A DNA stretch of 64,000 nucleotides from the NCBI GenBank assembly GCA_013339765.2, contig JABSTR010001570.1, positions 1 through 64,000 on the forward strand. Direction: 5' to 3'. Positions 1-10,824 of the stretch are shown one piece after another. Position 1 is the first letter of the stretch. Each line of letters opens with the position of its first letter. A program made the translations under genes and the position numbers. The notes under the pieces were generated by a model. It worked only from the letters and a program-made list of their open reading frames with translations. It searched no databases and was not told where the DNA came from. The DNA is from Haemaphysalis longicornis (Eukaryota > Arthropoda > Arachnida > Ixodida > Ixodidae).

Positions 1-1450
1 ACTTCGACTCCTAGCGAGTGTTTCTGTAACCAGTTGCACTATTTACGACCTATTCTTCACAAGTACTGGAGCACAGCCAAGAGAAAAGACTAGCAGCGAA
101 GGTGTTTAATCTCCTCGGGCTAAGAGAGACAAAGGCCCTCTGCCCTTCTGTGACTTAGTGTGTGGTTGTTGCGTTGCGGCATCGGGGTGTGTGTCAGTTT
201 GAGCGAGATGGTGTCAGTGTCAGTGTTTCGTGGTGTATTCTGTGATGTCTACGCTGAACGGAATATTTTTGCTTTGTGCATAACGAGGGAAACGACGATC
301 TTTGTTACCGAATATATAGTTGAGGGTTAGGAAAATGGATGAAGATAAGGTTGGGAACCATGGGGGAAGCATGAAGTCTTGGGCGCCCAACGCAGTAGCT
401 TCTTGCATCGCCGTCTCATCAGCTCATGCTAATCTTGTTGTAACGATGTGGTCAACTGTGCCTCTCACGTCTCGATAGATGTATAATTTGTGGCGTTTTA
501 GTTTTTTTTTATCTGAGAATACACTTGGACATGGCCAGGTTGCGTGAAGGAGGATTAATGTTTAGACAGTTTTGGCAGAGTTTAATTTATTCTGGAATGT
601 TCCCGCCAAACGTTTTCGCCCACATATATTTGGAGATATTTTTGTTGGGTTATACTCCACAGATTTAGCGATTTTTCGGTATTGAGACCTTTTTGTAACA
701 ATGGGAATATCGTGTTCTTAGTTATAGGATGACGAGGCGTTATATCCATTTTTGTTGGAGGGGAGTGCGGTTGTCTTGGTCTCAAGGAACAAAATATATG
801 AATTCCCCTGTCGTTTGGCCTGTGCCTAGTTCTCTTCTGAATACTTGTGTAGGGGTTTTGAATTCATGCTTGGTACTTTCTGAAATATGGAACGGTGCGT
901 CTTACGGGAAGAATTACATATTTACCAGCTTTATTGCGCTTTTCAGTGCACCTATTGGGCTTTTTAAGTCCAATAAGCTTTCAGATTCTTTAATGGTGTT
1001 TACCTTTATATTCGATACATCCATTAGTCGGATTGCAAAGACGACGTCTCCAGTTCTGTTCCTTCGTTCGCGTGCATAGAAAAGCTATGAAATTGCAAAG
1101 ATTGCCTAAGCAGTCAACTACAACAATTCTTGTTTTGTAGTTTTGTGCTTACCGGAGTCGGTGTGCACTGAAGTTTTATGAGTTTGGAACTTCCCTCCAA
1201 GGGCGTGATCGTTCCATGTCACCTGTTGTTGGGTTAGTTTGGAGTAATGTTTATCGTAGAGGAGGGTTTTTATGCACAGTTATTGAATTAGTGTCACGCA
1301 TTTTATGGCGTGCAGTCGTTTCTTTCTGATATGGTGCTTGCTTCCAAACAATCCCCCATTTCGATTAAATTTTTCGACCGCTCTCTTGGTTTTAGAAGAG
1401 TGGTTTTTTATGTCTTCTATAAATCTATGGGCACACTATTTTTTAGCACA
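1..1450. other. Unassigned sequence, no supported gene
   Basis: No domain is recognised. A short reading frame starts at ATG 335 and stops at 478 (47 residues, acidic start MDEDKVG). A 116-codon frame runs from 729 to 1079 on the plus strand. Neither shows a family motif, and their composition is hydrophobic or mixed as expected of chance frames. The first 400 bases are moderately GC-rich and could be a 5' untranslated region or a repeat leader, but nothing decides between these. Confidence 0.4.
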
Positions 1451-1454
1451 TTGA

Positions 1455-1545
1455 TCATCATCGTCATCAACTTGTTATTTATTTCGACTGCTGTACTAAG
1501 GCCTCTTCCATTGACCTTGACCGCCCTTGTCCTGCACTGTTCGAG
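1455..1545 (-). repeat. Possible RTE LINE 3' tail
   Basis: Read on the minus strand, this stretch has a 'GGAAGAGGCCTTAGTACAGC' box followed by a short GATGATGATC run. The same arrangement (GAGAGGCCTT, CTGCAGT, then GAT repeats) ends the better-preserved RTE copy at 30560-31195. The match is short and diverged, so this is a weak call. Confidence 0.35.
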
Positions 1546-2228
1546 TCTATTCTTTTACTCCTACTGTCATTTTATCGCTCCATCGATTTAATAGCCTTCC
1601 GCTTCTTCTGGATTCATCTGGGGTGATGCGTTCTGTAACCCTGGGTGTCCACTTGTTGCGAGTTCGTCTCATGGTCAAAATTGCAAAGTTGAGAATTGCT
1701 TTATATGCTGTCCTGATGATAGTGTTTCTCTGATTTCTTTCGGGGCGGGTAAAATTGACGAATTGTGAGCTGCACGATATAGGCATTGTGATCAATGGCC
1801 TGGAGCGTATTACTCTTAATTCTTCTTTGTAAATTGCGCGTCTATTTTTCATGCACTTTTATGATGTGGGCAATATTTTAAAGATTTTCTCTTTCTTGGT
1901 GACTTTGTGTTCAGCTATGCCACTTGACACTTAGGCCACACCGAGCATTCTTAAACGCTGTTTCCTGGGATGGTAAGGGTAATTTTTAACTTGGCCTTGT
2001 GGCAATCTACGCCGTTTCTCGAACAGAGATGCAGCGGAGACACAACCACGTTAATATTGAAACACAGTGTGAAAATTTGTCTGTTAAGGCCATATATACT
2101 TGAATTTATTTGAGTTTGTCTCTGCAGAATATAATGCCTTTCTCCATATCTGCAATCGGCGATAGTTCCTTTTTCCCTTACGTTAGGTGACCTAATGTTT
2201 TTTCCGTCATCTGCTCTGGTTGAAAACA
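1546..2228. other. Unassigned sequence
   Basis: Open frames of 60 to 101 codons overlap on both strands here, and none shows a recognisable motif. Nothing supports a gene. Confidence 0.4.
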
Positions 2229-2430
2229 CGCCGGGGTAGGTCAATGGATAAGGACTGCGCTGTTGAGTCCAAGGATGCTGGATCGATTCCCAGCCACGGT
2301 GGGTGTTTTTCTTATGGAAGCTGGACCACGAAACACCTGCACGTGGAGATTTCGACGCTTGTTACAGACACCTAGGTGGCCCAACTTATACTCTGGCATT
2401 CCACTACGGTGAACCTCGTAGCCAACGGCC
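2229..2430 (+). repeat. Diverged Ruka-type tRNA-derived SINE
   Basis: The first 80 bases look like a tRNA: an A-box-like segment (TAGGTCAATGGATAAGG) is followed about 35 bases on by a B box (GGATCGATTCCC). The body then keeps the landmarks of the better-preserved copy at 36955-37200, in the same order: a TTATGGAAGCTGGA block, an AGGTGGCCCAA block where the other copy has AGGTGGTCAAA, and CCACTACGGTG before the end. Ruka is a tRNA-derived SINE described from ixodid ticks. The copy is old, with many substitutions and no clear target-site duplication. Confidence 0.65.
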
Positions 2431-3055
2431 ATTCCTTAAGCACGTGAATTACTGGAGATTTGTATATTTTTATCTTCCGATAGAAAGACGCTTTACGTGA
2501 TTGCACCATCAGCTAGCATGGCTGAAATCTATCTGTCGAGTATGTTACCACTGACTTGGAGCAATACGAACTTCACTGCGTGGGAGAATGCTAAGAATGC
2601 CTGCCCTTTCTTTGGTCTCGGTGGTACCATCGTTTTCCTTATTTTAACATATCAGTTTATGCTGCTCATATTTCAGATGCAGAAGAGTTTTTGCATCTGC
2701 CTGCCTAAGTCATAGCTTCTATTTGGCAGAGGGACGAATTTCAGCGGACGCTGGATTACCACAGATGACAGCGGACGGATAGCACCCACGGGCAAATAAA
2801 AAATGAGCTTAATAATGCCATCGCGCTAAACCACCTTAGGAAAATACACCACTGACACATGCACCAGATACACTGAAGTCTATTTGGCTAGGCTGCGGAT
2901 AGGGCACACACTCTGGCGCCCTCCGCAACCACAGGAGGCCGTGGTGTAATGAATACTGTTGCGGTGGCGACAGGCCCAGAACAAGGCGTGGGGTGTCCTT
3001 CATTGGTACTCCACGTACGGAAACCTTCTTTTGTTCAAAAGGGCAAAGGCATTAG
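2431..3055. other. Unassigned sequence
   Basis: A 72-codon frame at 2497-2715 has no recognisable motif. The segment 2750-3055 has no long frame and nothing else distinctive. Confidence 0.4.
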
Positions 3056-3059
3056 GAAA

Positions 3060-4215
3060 ACCTTTTCGCCGCGAGGCAAAGCGAGCTAGTTGGTGTTCAT
3101 GTATAACATAAATAAACCCCTACACGGACACATAAACGTGTGGACACGAATACGCAAATTCAAAGGAAAACAAACAAACAGCCGGCCTATGGTCACCACA
3201 ACGGGGGACAGACTCGAAGGCCAGGCTGACACACTCGCACAACACTTCCAACACGTCTCCAGTTCAGCACGCGTACCAAACACTTCCAAAAAAACACAAA
3301 CAATCAGCTCAAAAGCAGCTTTTACTAGATAACGATAGGTCAACATCTTCTGAAAAGTTAGAGTTTTCACTGCATATGCTGAGGGCTGCTAAATTCTCAG
3401 CACGTGTAAACCCACGTGTACACCCTCAGTACTTGTAAACGCTCAGGTTGAGGCCCAGACAGCATCACATATACAATAATACAACACCTACATGCAGACC
3501 CACTTGAAACAATTCTACATCTATATAATATAATATCGCATTCGGGGCACGTTCCGCATTACTGGAGAGAGGCCAGTGTAGTGGCTTTCTTGAATATATG
3601 GAAGAATCCTTCCTCTTCTGCCTGGTATCGGTCCATATCCATGACGATCTACCTGTGCAAGCTTTTCGAGATGATAATAAATCGGAAGAACGTGTACTTC
3701 CTTGAGTAAAACGGTCTTCTCGAGAGCTGCCAGGCAGGCTTCAGGGGGGCGGCGATCGATGACCGATCAAATCGTTACACTTGCCTCGTACATCACGGAT
3801 GCCTTCGTGTATAAACATTATTGTGTAACTTCGCTCTTGAACCTCGAGAAGGCCTACGACTCCCCTTGATGTTACGGGAGTCTACGGGAACATGTTAAAC
3901 ACCCTTGTTAGTTACTTGTCAGAGAGAACGTTTCGAATGAGAATTGGTTGTGCACTCTCAAATGTTCAAGTGCAAGAAAATGGCGTGCCACAAGGTAGCC
4001 TGTTCGGCTTCAACCTTTTCTTAGTCAGGATGAACTTCTTAGGAAGGCATTGCCTCCTACACTTTCTTATCTTATGTATGTAGACGACGCACAGTTACCT
4101 TTTAAACCATGCAATATGTCAATCGGTGAAAGTCAAGTCGAGCTGGCTATCAAAAAACTTGCCGGGTGGGCATTCAAGGATGGTTTTTGATTTAACCCTG
4201 GAGAACACTCGGCAT
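3060..4215 (+). pseudogene. LINE reverse-transcriptase remnant
   Basis: This is a decayed non-LTR retrotransposon. The frame at 3090-3332 resembles the linker between endonuclease and RT (DTLAQHFQHVSSSARVP). RT pieces follow across several frames: QAGF near 3727, 'TDQIVTLASYITDAF' around 3762-3810, 'LNLEKAYDS' near 3840, 'YLSERTFRMRIG' at 3907-3950, the GVPQG box near 3985, and a YVDDAQLPF active-site box near 4075. The two catalytic aspartates of YVDD are kept, but stops and frameshifts break the protein repeatedly. The thumb and RNase H parts are absent. They may lie at 7051-8110, on the far side of the Gypsy element, although the sequence style suggests a different LINE family. Confidence 0.8.
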
Positions 4216-4317
4216 TGCGCCATAAAAACCCAACCGTCATAATCATCATTATCTTCAACCTCCAACAAATCCCGCTACGGTCCTTTCTGGGCAAGGTGTT
4301 CGCGGACGTCCTGGTGT

Positions 4318-4470
4318 CACGATGGCAAATTTACCTGGAAGACAACAACGTCTCACTGGGAGCAATGACTGGTGTCTGAGGAAATCTCTGCACGCAAGGC
4401 AACATGCTGCAATTGAGAAAACTAACCATCAAGAAGGACACCCGAGACACAGGATGGTATTGCTGCTCGA
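4318..4470 (+). pseudogene. Possible Ig-like domain exon fragment
   Basis: In one plus-strand frame the sequence reads RWQIYLEDNNVSLG, a stop, then LQLRKLTIKKDTRDTGWYCC. The last part fits the end of an Ig fold, where a hydrophobic LxI strand precedes a D-x-G-x-Y-x-C motif holding the second disulfide cysteine. A GT that could be a splice donor follows at about 4480. The in-frame stop and the absence of neighbouring Ig exons make this a fragment at best. It could be chance, since only one motif supports it. Confidence 0.25.
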
Positions 4471-4560
4471 CCTACAAAGTGTTTTTTTAATGTTAACCAC
4501 TCGTAAATACAAGAAAAAGTTCTAGTTTGGACGCGGGAAAAAGATCTCACAAACATAATG

Positions 4561-4939
4561 TGAGGAATCCAAGGACGACGGAGTTGTCTTGAAAAAGAAA
4601 CAAGTTTATTGGTGCGAACTTGTGCTCCCCTAACAACTCAAAAGAATACAGAGGCGGCGAAGCAGTGGTCAACACAGTGACTTGCACAGGCGAGTGTGGT
4701 CGAATTTAATGCCACGGTGTCTGCTTTGCAAGCTTTTATCCTTTGGCGCAAGTGTTTCTGGAAGATTATTCTGGCTAGTGACGTTAGGGCGAAACAGTCT
4801 TTTTATCTGTATGTGATAGCCCGTGCTGCATAAAAGTAAAGAATGTAAGACGCGCTTCGTTTGTAACGCAGATAACACATCGGGCCCTGTCCCGGCAGGA
4901 AAAACAGACAACAAATAAACCAATACATGGTTCGCAGCA
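4561..4939 (-). repeat. Gypsy 3' LTR (left copy)
   Basis: This stretch repeats, in the same orientation, the sequence at 6627-6938. Shared blocks include CAGTGACTTGCACAGG, TGTGATAGCCCGTGC, CATAAAAG, AACGCAGATAACACA and TACATGGTTC. It has TG/CA-like ends. The internal side (4940-4955) is a C-rich run that reads as a polypurine tract (AGAGGGGGGG) on the minus strand, which is where a 3' LTR of a minus-strand element should begin. It is about 70 bp longer than the right copy, whose internal end was lost. Confidence 0.75.
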
Positions 4940-5119
4940 TTACCCCCCCTCTAAGAGTGCAGCAACACGATACTAAAGTAAAACACAGTCCGAACGAACA
5001 ACAAAAAAGTCCGTGACCTTGCATACTAAGGCTTCAAGCAAACCGCGTGGACGACTTAGGGCCGCGTGCGTCGTCGTGATGTTCCGGAATCACCGTCGGA
5101 GATCACCTCGTAGATGACC

Positions 5120-6626
5120 CCCGATTGGACAGACCACGGCTGGCATAGGCGATTACTTTCTCGCACCCTCTTTGCTTTTGTATGAGGACGCCACGCAAGC
5201 CTATATCACTGGCTTCCAAGTGCATTTCCTTTTCGGCATTTTCATCGAAATGCGCGACCGCAGGCGGGATTTGCAGGCAATATTACAGCTCGCAGAAGGC
5301 TGTTTCTTGTGCATTTTCCCAGCTGAAAGGGGTGCTATCTTTCGTCAAGCGGGTGAGTGCTCTGCAATGCGGGACGGACGAAGCGCCTGTAGTATGCGCA
5401 TAGTCCGAGAAATCTCCGCACGCCCTTTTTATCTTTCGGTCCTGGGAAGTTGGCTAAGGCGAACGTTTTCGCTGGATGAGGCCGGACTCCCCTGGCGTTG
5501 ACGACATAGCCGATAAACGTGAGTTCTTCGTACGCGAAGCGGCACTTTTCAGGCTTCAGCCTTAACCCCGACGTACGGATGGCCTCGAGTACAGACTGCA
5601 GCCTTGCAAGGTGTTCGTCGAAAGTCCGGGAGAATACCACAACATCTTCCAGGTATACGAGGCAGGTGTGCCACTTCAGGCCAGCTAGCACCGTGTCCAT
5701 GACTCGTTGAAACGTTGCTGGCGCCGTGCACAACGCGAATGGCATCACCTTGAACAATTATAGGCCACCCAAGGTTATAAATGCAGTCTTGTCTCGGTCT
5801 CTCTTGTCCACTTCAGTTTGCCAGTAGCCGGTCTTCAGATTCATCAATGAGAAGTACTTCGCGTGGCAGAGGTGGTCGAGGGTGTCATTGATTCGGGGGA
5901 GGGGGTACACGTCCTTTTTAGTGCTTTTGTTCAGTCGCCGATAGTCAACGCAAAACCTTAATGGGCCGTCATTTTCTTCACGAGTACGACCGGCGCAGCC
6001 CAGGGGCTTTTCGATGGCTGTATACTGTCGTCGCTGAGCATGTCATCAACTTGAGTCCGGATGGCTTTCCGCTCATGTGAATAGACGCGGTACGGTGGCT
6101 GTCGGGGAGGTCGGGCTCCATCTTCGGTTATTATTCGGCGCTTCGCCGGTGGTGTCTGACGTAGGTTTGAGTTCGACGAAAAACACTCTCTGTAGCGATG
6201 CAGAAAACCCAATAATTTCTTCCGTTCTTCTTGCGGTAACCTCGAATTCACGTCGAAGGGATTCGGAAGCTTGAAGGTCTCTTCGGGTGCGCGTTCAAAG
6301 TCCGCAACCGCGATCACATCACTTGCTTCTTGCGTTTCTTCGCGGAACGCAATTGCAGCGCCCCTGTTTAAATGCTGGTATTCCTCGCTGAAATTAGCGA
6401 CCAAAACTTGGGATTGGCGTTCTCGGGCTGCTGCAGGACGATTGGCGACGTTGTATCTTGCACCATGGTGTTGGTTGCAGCGTTCCTTCTCTTCGGGCCC
6501 TTCTGGCCGAAGACCGAACTCGTGTAGCAATCCTTGCAGTCGGCGGCTTTCTCTGGTTGGACTGGCTTAGCGGCTTCCAGATGTCGTAGAGAGCATAAAG
6601 GCTTAGTACCAGCACCTCCATCCACC
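5120..6626 (-). pseudogene. Ty3/Gypsy pol remnant (RT, start of RNase H)
   Basis: Minus-strand frames at 5958-6530 and 5335-5757 carry a Gypsy reverse transcriptase. 'IQPSKSPWAAPVVLVKK' is the RT entry motif. 'FCVDYRRLNK' and the finger region follow across a frameshift (5760-5960), then FALCTAPATFQRVMD. The active-site box reads YLEDVVVFS, so the first catalytic aspartate of the usual YLDD is now glutamate. 'KPEKCRFAYEELTFIGYVV' and 'GVRRFLGLCAYYRRFV' are also present. Further on (5335 to 5163) an RNase H start reading VIAYASRGLS is visible. Integrase is missing, and gag and protease are gone: pol sequence runs straight into the right LTR at 6627. The copy cannot be active. Confidence 0.9.
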
Positions 6627-6938
6627 AGCGGTCAACAAAGTGACTTGCACAGGTGAGTGTCGTCGAAGCGAATGCCGCGGCGTCTGCTGAGCTGGCTTTC
6701 ATCTTTCGGCGCAAGTGCTTCTGGAACCGTCGATTCATATCCAGAACATCTTAGATCACAGAAGATCACTCTGGGCTAGTGAAGTTAGGGCAACACAGTT
6801 TGCTTATCTGAATGTGATAGCCCGTGCGGCATAAAAGAAAAGAATGTAAGACGCTTTGTTTGGAACGCAGATAACACAGCCCGGCGTGGCCCGGCAGTAA
6901 AAAACAATAAACAAACAGACCCGTACATGGTTCACGGC
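6627..6938 (-). repeat. Gypsy 5' LTR (right copy, truncated)
   Basis: This is a direct repeat of 4561-4939, with clear divergence between the two copies. It lacks the left 70 bp of the other copy (the R/U5 side on the minus strand) and joins pol directly. One deletion therefore removed the LTR end, the primer-binding site, gag and protease. No target-site duplication can be recognised outside the LTRs. Confidence 0.7.
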
Positions 6939-7050
6939 AATATCAAGAGCTTCCGGACGAGGCGAATGGTGATGCTCGTCACCAGGCATGTGGAGATGAA
7001 AGACAAGTAGGTGGGGAGCCGAGGTATGTATCAAGGGTCACTGTGATAAT

Positions 7051-8110
7051 GTGGCCGAAAGGCGAACAACGCAACCCCGAAGCAGCAAGACGCCTGCGCA
7101 ATCGCCCACTGGGTTTGTGCCGGAATGCCCGACCGAGGAAGAAGACTGGCTTGTGCGGCCAGCCCGACTGTTCAATCATAATCTCGAAGAATATTTGGCC
7201 TTCATGCAGCCAGGTGCTACAATGTATACAGATGCCTCTTAACGAGAAGAAAAATATGGTATAGAAATATTTTCCCATTCCGTTAACTGGACCTTTTCGA
7301 TTAGTGTGGTTGATTTTATTCCCATATTCTTCGCGGAAGTTCTGTCAATTGTCGTGGTGCTACGAAAGTTGGATGTATTAATAACATCTCCAATCCTAAT
7401 TTCTGATTCTTTTTCTGTATGCGTAGCCCTTTCTTCCACTAAAGACACTCCCCTTCTGCGAACGTTTCGGCCACTCCTGCCACCACAGTTCACTGAAATT
7501 AAACTTCCTCGTCATGCGGGGATCACATTCAACGAGACTGGCGACTCTCTAGCAAGGATAGCACTTCTTTGCCTGTAGTAGACGTCGTAGAGCCGACACC
7601 TTTAATAACAGCAGCTAGGTACCGTACGAGGCTGAGACTCCAAGAACAACAAGAATCGGTTTTGTTGTCATTAAGAGATTTTAATCATCTTAAATTTTCA
7701 TGGAAACCTGAACGTGCCTTTCACTTAACTTAGAGGTGGTTACTACAGCCTTACGTTGGCGAGTACCCCAGTTAAACAGGTACTTACACAGGTCTCGTGT
7801 AGCGCCAACAGCTCTGTGCAGCTATTGCAACGAAGACGAGTCTGTCGACCATACCTTTTGATATGCCGACGTTTTTCACGAGTGAGACGTCAGTGCCTCG
7901 AGGTGCCGCTCTACAGCTTGTGCATATTCCTGACAGTGCCGGCTATACTATCGTTCGCGGCATCCGAAACTGGGTTCTGCCGCCGGGATGTATGCTCTGC
8001 CCTCCTGCGATACATTGTAAATTCCAAACGATTCTCTTTTTGATGGCGATTGGTCACCCTCGCTTTGATTTTCAGTTTTTTTTTCAAAACTCTTTCCAAG
8101 CGGTATAAAT
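7051..8110 (+). pseudogene. LINE RNase H and C-terminal tail remnant
   Basis: A frame ending MYTDAS (about 7224-7240) marks the start of an RNase H domain. After one stop it continues as YGIEIFSHSVNWTFS, then FFAEVLSIVVVLRKL and SDSFSVCVALSS, and ends PRHAGITFNETGDSLARIA (to about 7575). That order (TDxS, an E in FFAE, the D of SDS, a late basic H before N-E-x-x-D) is the RNase H layout of I-like LINEs. The frame at 7756-8040 is the LINE C-terminal region: 'ICRRFSRVRRQCLEVPLYS' and 'PAILSFAASETGFCRRDV'. The 3' end lies near 8110. RT is missing on this side. Confidence 0.8.
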
Positions 8111-8199
8111 TATCTTTCCTAAACGTCTCGTTATTATATAACAATTCCATTCATTTTAACCATCCTGTGTTGATTGGCCAATCTCCTGATTGGGTATAT

Positions 8200-8692
8200 G
8201 ACATATCTAAAGGCGCAACAACAACAACAAGCGGCTGGTGGGAGGTGTGCTGGAAAGTGTGTGTGTGAAGCAGTCCCTTCATTGCAGACGCTGGTACTGG
8301 GTGAGACAACAGCTTTCGGGACACGGCAGGACGAGCACGGCATCCCGCTCGGCGTCCAATGAGGGCATGGCTCTTCGTACCAGTTTGCGAGCGCCCTGTG
8401 GTCCTCATATCCAGTGCTGCAGACAGCGACGGGCCCGCATCACACTCGCCGACGAGGGCGACGACCAGAAACCGCGCTACAAACTTCAAACTGACGGCGC
8501 CGCGCGACATTCGCCAGCTGCATCGCAAGTCCAGGACATTTTGCTTTTCCGCGAGTATTTAGCCTTACTGTTGCGGGAACCGTCCGGCACAGAGCTATCA
8601 TTCCTTTTTGTGGTTTATCTCACATTCATGTCCGTCGTCCTTTCAGTCTTGCAATATATTCGCGTGTATTGTCTGACGTGCGAGTAACGTGG
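8200..8692 (+). other. GC-rich segment with a 149-codon open frame
   Basis: Base composition rises sharply here compared with the flanks, and CpG is frequent between 8290 and 8560. A frame of 149 codons (8238-8687, plus) and one of 125 codons (8151-8528, minus) overlap, as expected when GC-rich DNA lacks stop codons. A short CAA run sits at about 8216-8230. The plus product ends in a hydrophobic stretch (FLFVVYLTFMSVVLSVL) but shows no domain. It could be a CpG-rich promoter or leader fragment, or a repeat. No function is claimed. Confidence 0.3.
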
Positions 8693-8694
8693 CC

Positions 8695-10330
8695 CATCAC
8701 TTAACAGTCAGTGATCTCGCCGCTCCCATTCAACCTGTTAATGATCAGGGTTCCTCACGCGCTCGCAGAGGCGGAGAACGTCGAGCATACAATAAACAGC
8801 GACGATGTCACTTTGTGGGTCAAGGGAAGAAGCAACGCAAAAGCGGAAGAGGTCCTACAAAAAAGAGTAAGGGCGGTTGAGAAGAACCTTGAGGAAACTG
8901 GCGTGACATGCTCACCGGGTGTGTCTGAGCTGCTACAATACAAGCCAAAGGACACGAAGCGTGGGGTATGATGGAGAGAAGTTTATGAGATATACACCTA
9001 GGACGTGTCGGCAATTCTCAGGGTACCTGACCTCCGAGTTTTGGCGATACGTTCTGAACGGCAGAAGGGATACCAGGTGGGGGCACAATGGCGACGATCG
9101 TCGGCAAGGCACGTCCATACACGCATGCACTTGCGGTCGAGAAACGGGTTCGAATATAAGATATAGATGTCAATTCTCAGGGTACCTGACCTCCGAGTTT
9201 TGGTCATACTTCTGAACGAGAAGGGCAACCATGGGGGCACAATGGCGACGATCGTCGGCAAGGCGTTCAGCGCACTTGCGGTCGCTAAACGGGTTTCCAA
9301 TATAAAGAATAGAATCCTAAGCAAAGAGAACCTCACACAACAAGTGCAGTCATTCGCCATGAGCCACATAACATACCTGGTGCCATTTTACAAGTTGAAG
9401 ACCAATGAGAAGAAAAGGCTGGTGTCGCTCATCTAATCAGCGTATAAAACAGGCATCGGACTAGTCGAGTCAACGACTACGGAGCGACTGATAAGCGTCT
9501 ATGCACACAACACCTTGGACGATGTCGTCAAGGCCCAACGGGTTGCGCAGCTAGAGGGACTGACCATAAACAAAGCATGCAGAAGAATGCTTACAAGCTG
9601 GGCTACAACTACTACAAACAGCAGGCCACAGATATTCAGCTATAAGCCATAGCAGGAACAAAATCCAGGGTTGTGCAGCGCCGCGCAACATGCACCCTGG
9701 AGTACAACGGGGGCAGGTGGCGAGGACGGGCCGCGGCTCTGGTGGAGCTACTTGCTAGGGACGCTCGAGCTCGCTACGTCCATGCAGCAGGATACTACAA
9801 CGAACGGGGCTTCGTTGTGACGCTGTTCGACGCCGAAGGCAAAATCCGAGCGGCGGCCATGAGGCAGACCCAACGGCGAAATAAACGAGGTGGCTACCGC
9901 ACTGGCGAATAAGCAACCCGGCTGCAGAACGGTCCTGACGTATTCCAGGCAAGCTGTGAAAAACTACTCCAAAGCCGGGTTTCCCCCGTAACTCAACTAC
10001 TGCGAACACAGCCAACCTAATGGGTAAGAGGAGAATCAAGTGGTTTACGGCACATCCAGGGTGGTGTTGGCACGTGATGATAACGAGGATAAAACCTCAT
10101 ATGATCGGGCGACCGAACTCAATAACCGCGGCGAGCAAAGTTTCGGAGCGAATTTGTAACACAGCACACCAAAGCCGATAACTACGTTTAAATAAATTAC
10201 TCGGGGGCAATGACGCTGTCAAGAACCTCAAGAGCACCTACTCGAAAGAGTTTTATCGCGTGCTTTACGAGTTCCTCCAGCAATTCCCTCGCGGTAGGGT
10301 CATGTTGAAATATTAATTTCAAACCACAAT
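8695..10330 (+). pseudogene. I-clade LINE remnant (RT, RNase H)
   Basis: The frame at 8711-8971 begins ISPLPFNLLMIRVPHAL and has NSDDVTLWV where the family has a YADD catalytic box; the aspartate pair is kept. It ends CSPGVSELLQYKP. The thumb region follows (KENLTQQVQSFAMSHITYL, then AYKTGIGLVESTTTERLIS) up to about 9580. An RNase H start reads ARYVHAAGYYNERGF (about 9770-9815), with AKQ-like and TVLTYSRQAVKN pieces further on (about 9930-9965), each in a different frame. A 159-bp duplication lies inside (9013-9320). Endonuclease and the first half of RT are absent, so the copy is 5'-truncated or broken. Confidence 0.85.
9013..9320 (+). repeat. 159-bp tandem duplication inside the LINE
   Basis: The block starting AATTCTCAGGGTACCTGACC at 9013 recurs at 9172. 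Both copies continue through CGAGTTTTGG, GGGGGCACAATGGCGACGAT and CGTCGGCAAGG to AAACGGGTT. The copies differ by several substitutions and small indels. The second copy stays in frame with the downstream RT thumb, so the first is probably the extra one. Confidence 0.8.
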
Positions 10331-10815
10331 GACGAGAGTGTCATGAAACTTGAATTTGTGATTGCATAATCTGTTATATTCTTCCGCAGCTTAATGGCGG
10401 GAACGCGGGTGGTGGTCAGTCGTAACACCGACGTATTTATATATAGTGATGAACACATCTGTAATTGGTACCTCCGAATGCATCCCAGCCGTCACAGTAA
10501 AATTTAGTCTCTAATTGCCAACAAAAGTTCACTATTAGAAACCTTCGGCTTGCACCCTCGAGGGGGTACCGGTAACAAATTTTCATAGGTCGCAAAACAG
10601 TGGACGCCATATGTAGAATTTACTGGGTGGGTGTATGATTCTTTGTCTTAGGCTACAATTTGATATTACCGTTGTTAGTTTTAAGGAGCCCCGACGACAA
10701 CATAGAGGCAACAACATGTTATTATGCTACAACATGCAAATAGGATTCGACATGTAATTAGGCTACATGTTATTACCCTCGTTAGTTACCCTAGCCCCAC
10801 CTTCCTAGGCGGTCA
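10331..10815. other. Unassigned AT-rich sequence
   Basis: No open frame of note. A short imperfect repetition of 'CAACATGTTATTATGCTACA' and ACATGTAATTAGGCTACATG occurs at 10710-10770. Confidence 0.4.
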
Positions 10816-10824
10816 GACAGATCC

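Noticed and set aside
3090..8110. One LINE split by the Gypsy insertion (RT at 3060-4215, RNase H at 7051-8110)
   Set aside because: Order and strand fit, but the two parts do not look like the same LINE family, and 200-350 bp of unrelated sequence lies between each part and the LTRs. Kept only as a possibility.
8151..8687. Overlapping 149- and 125-codon frames as a host gene
   Set aside because: Length is explained by GC-rich composition. No domain, no splice logic and no conservation evidence.
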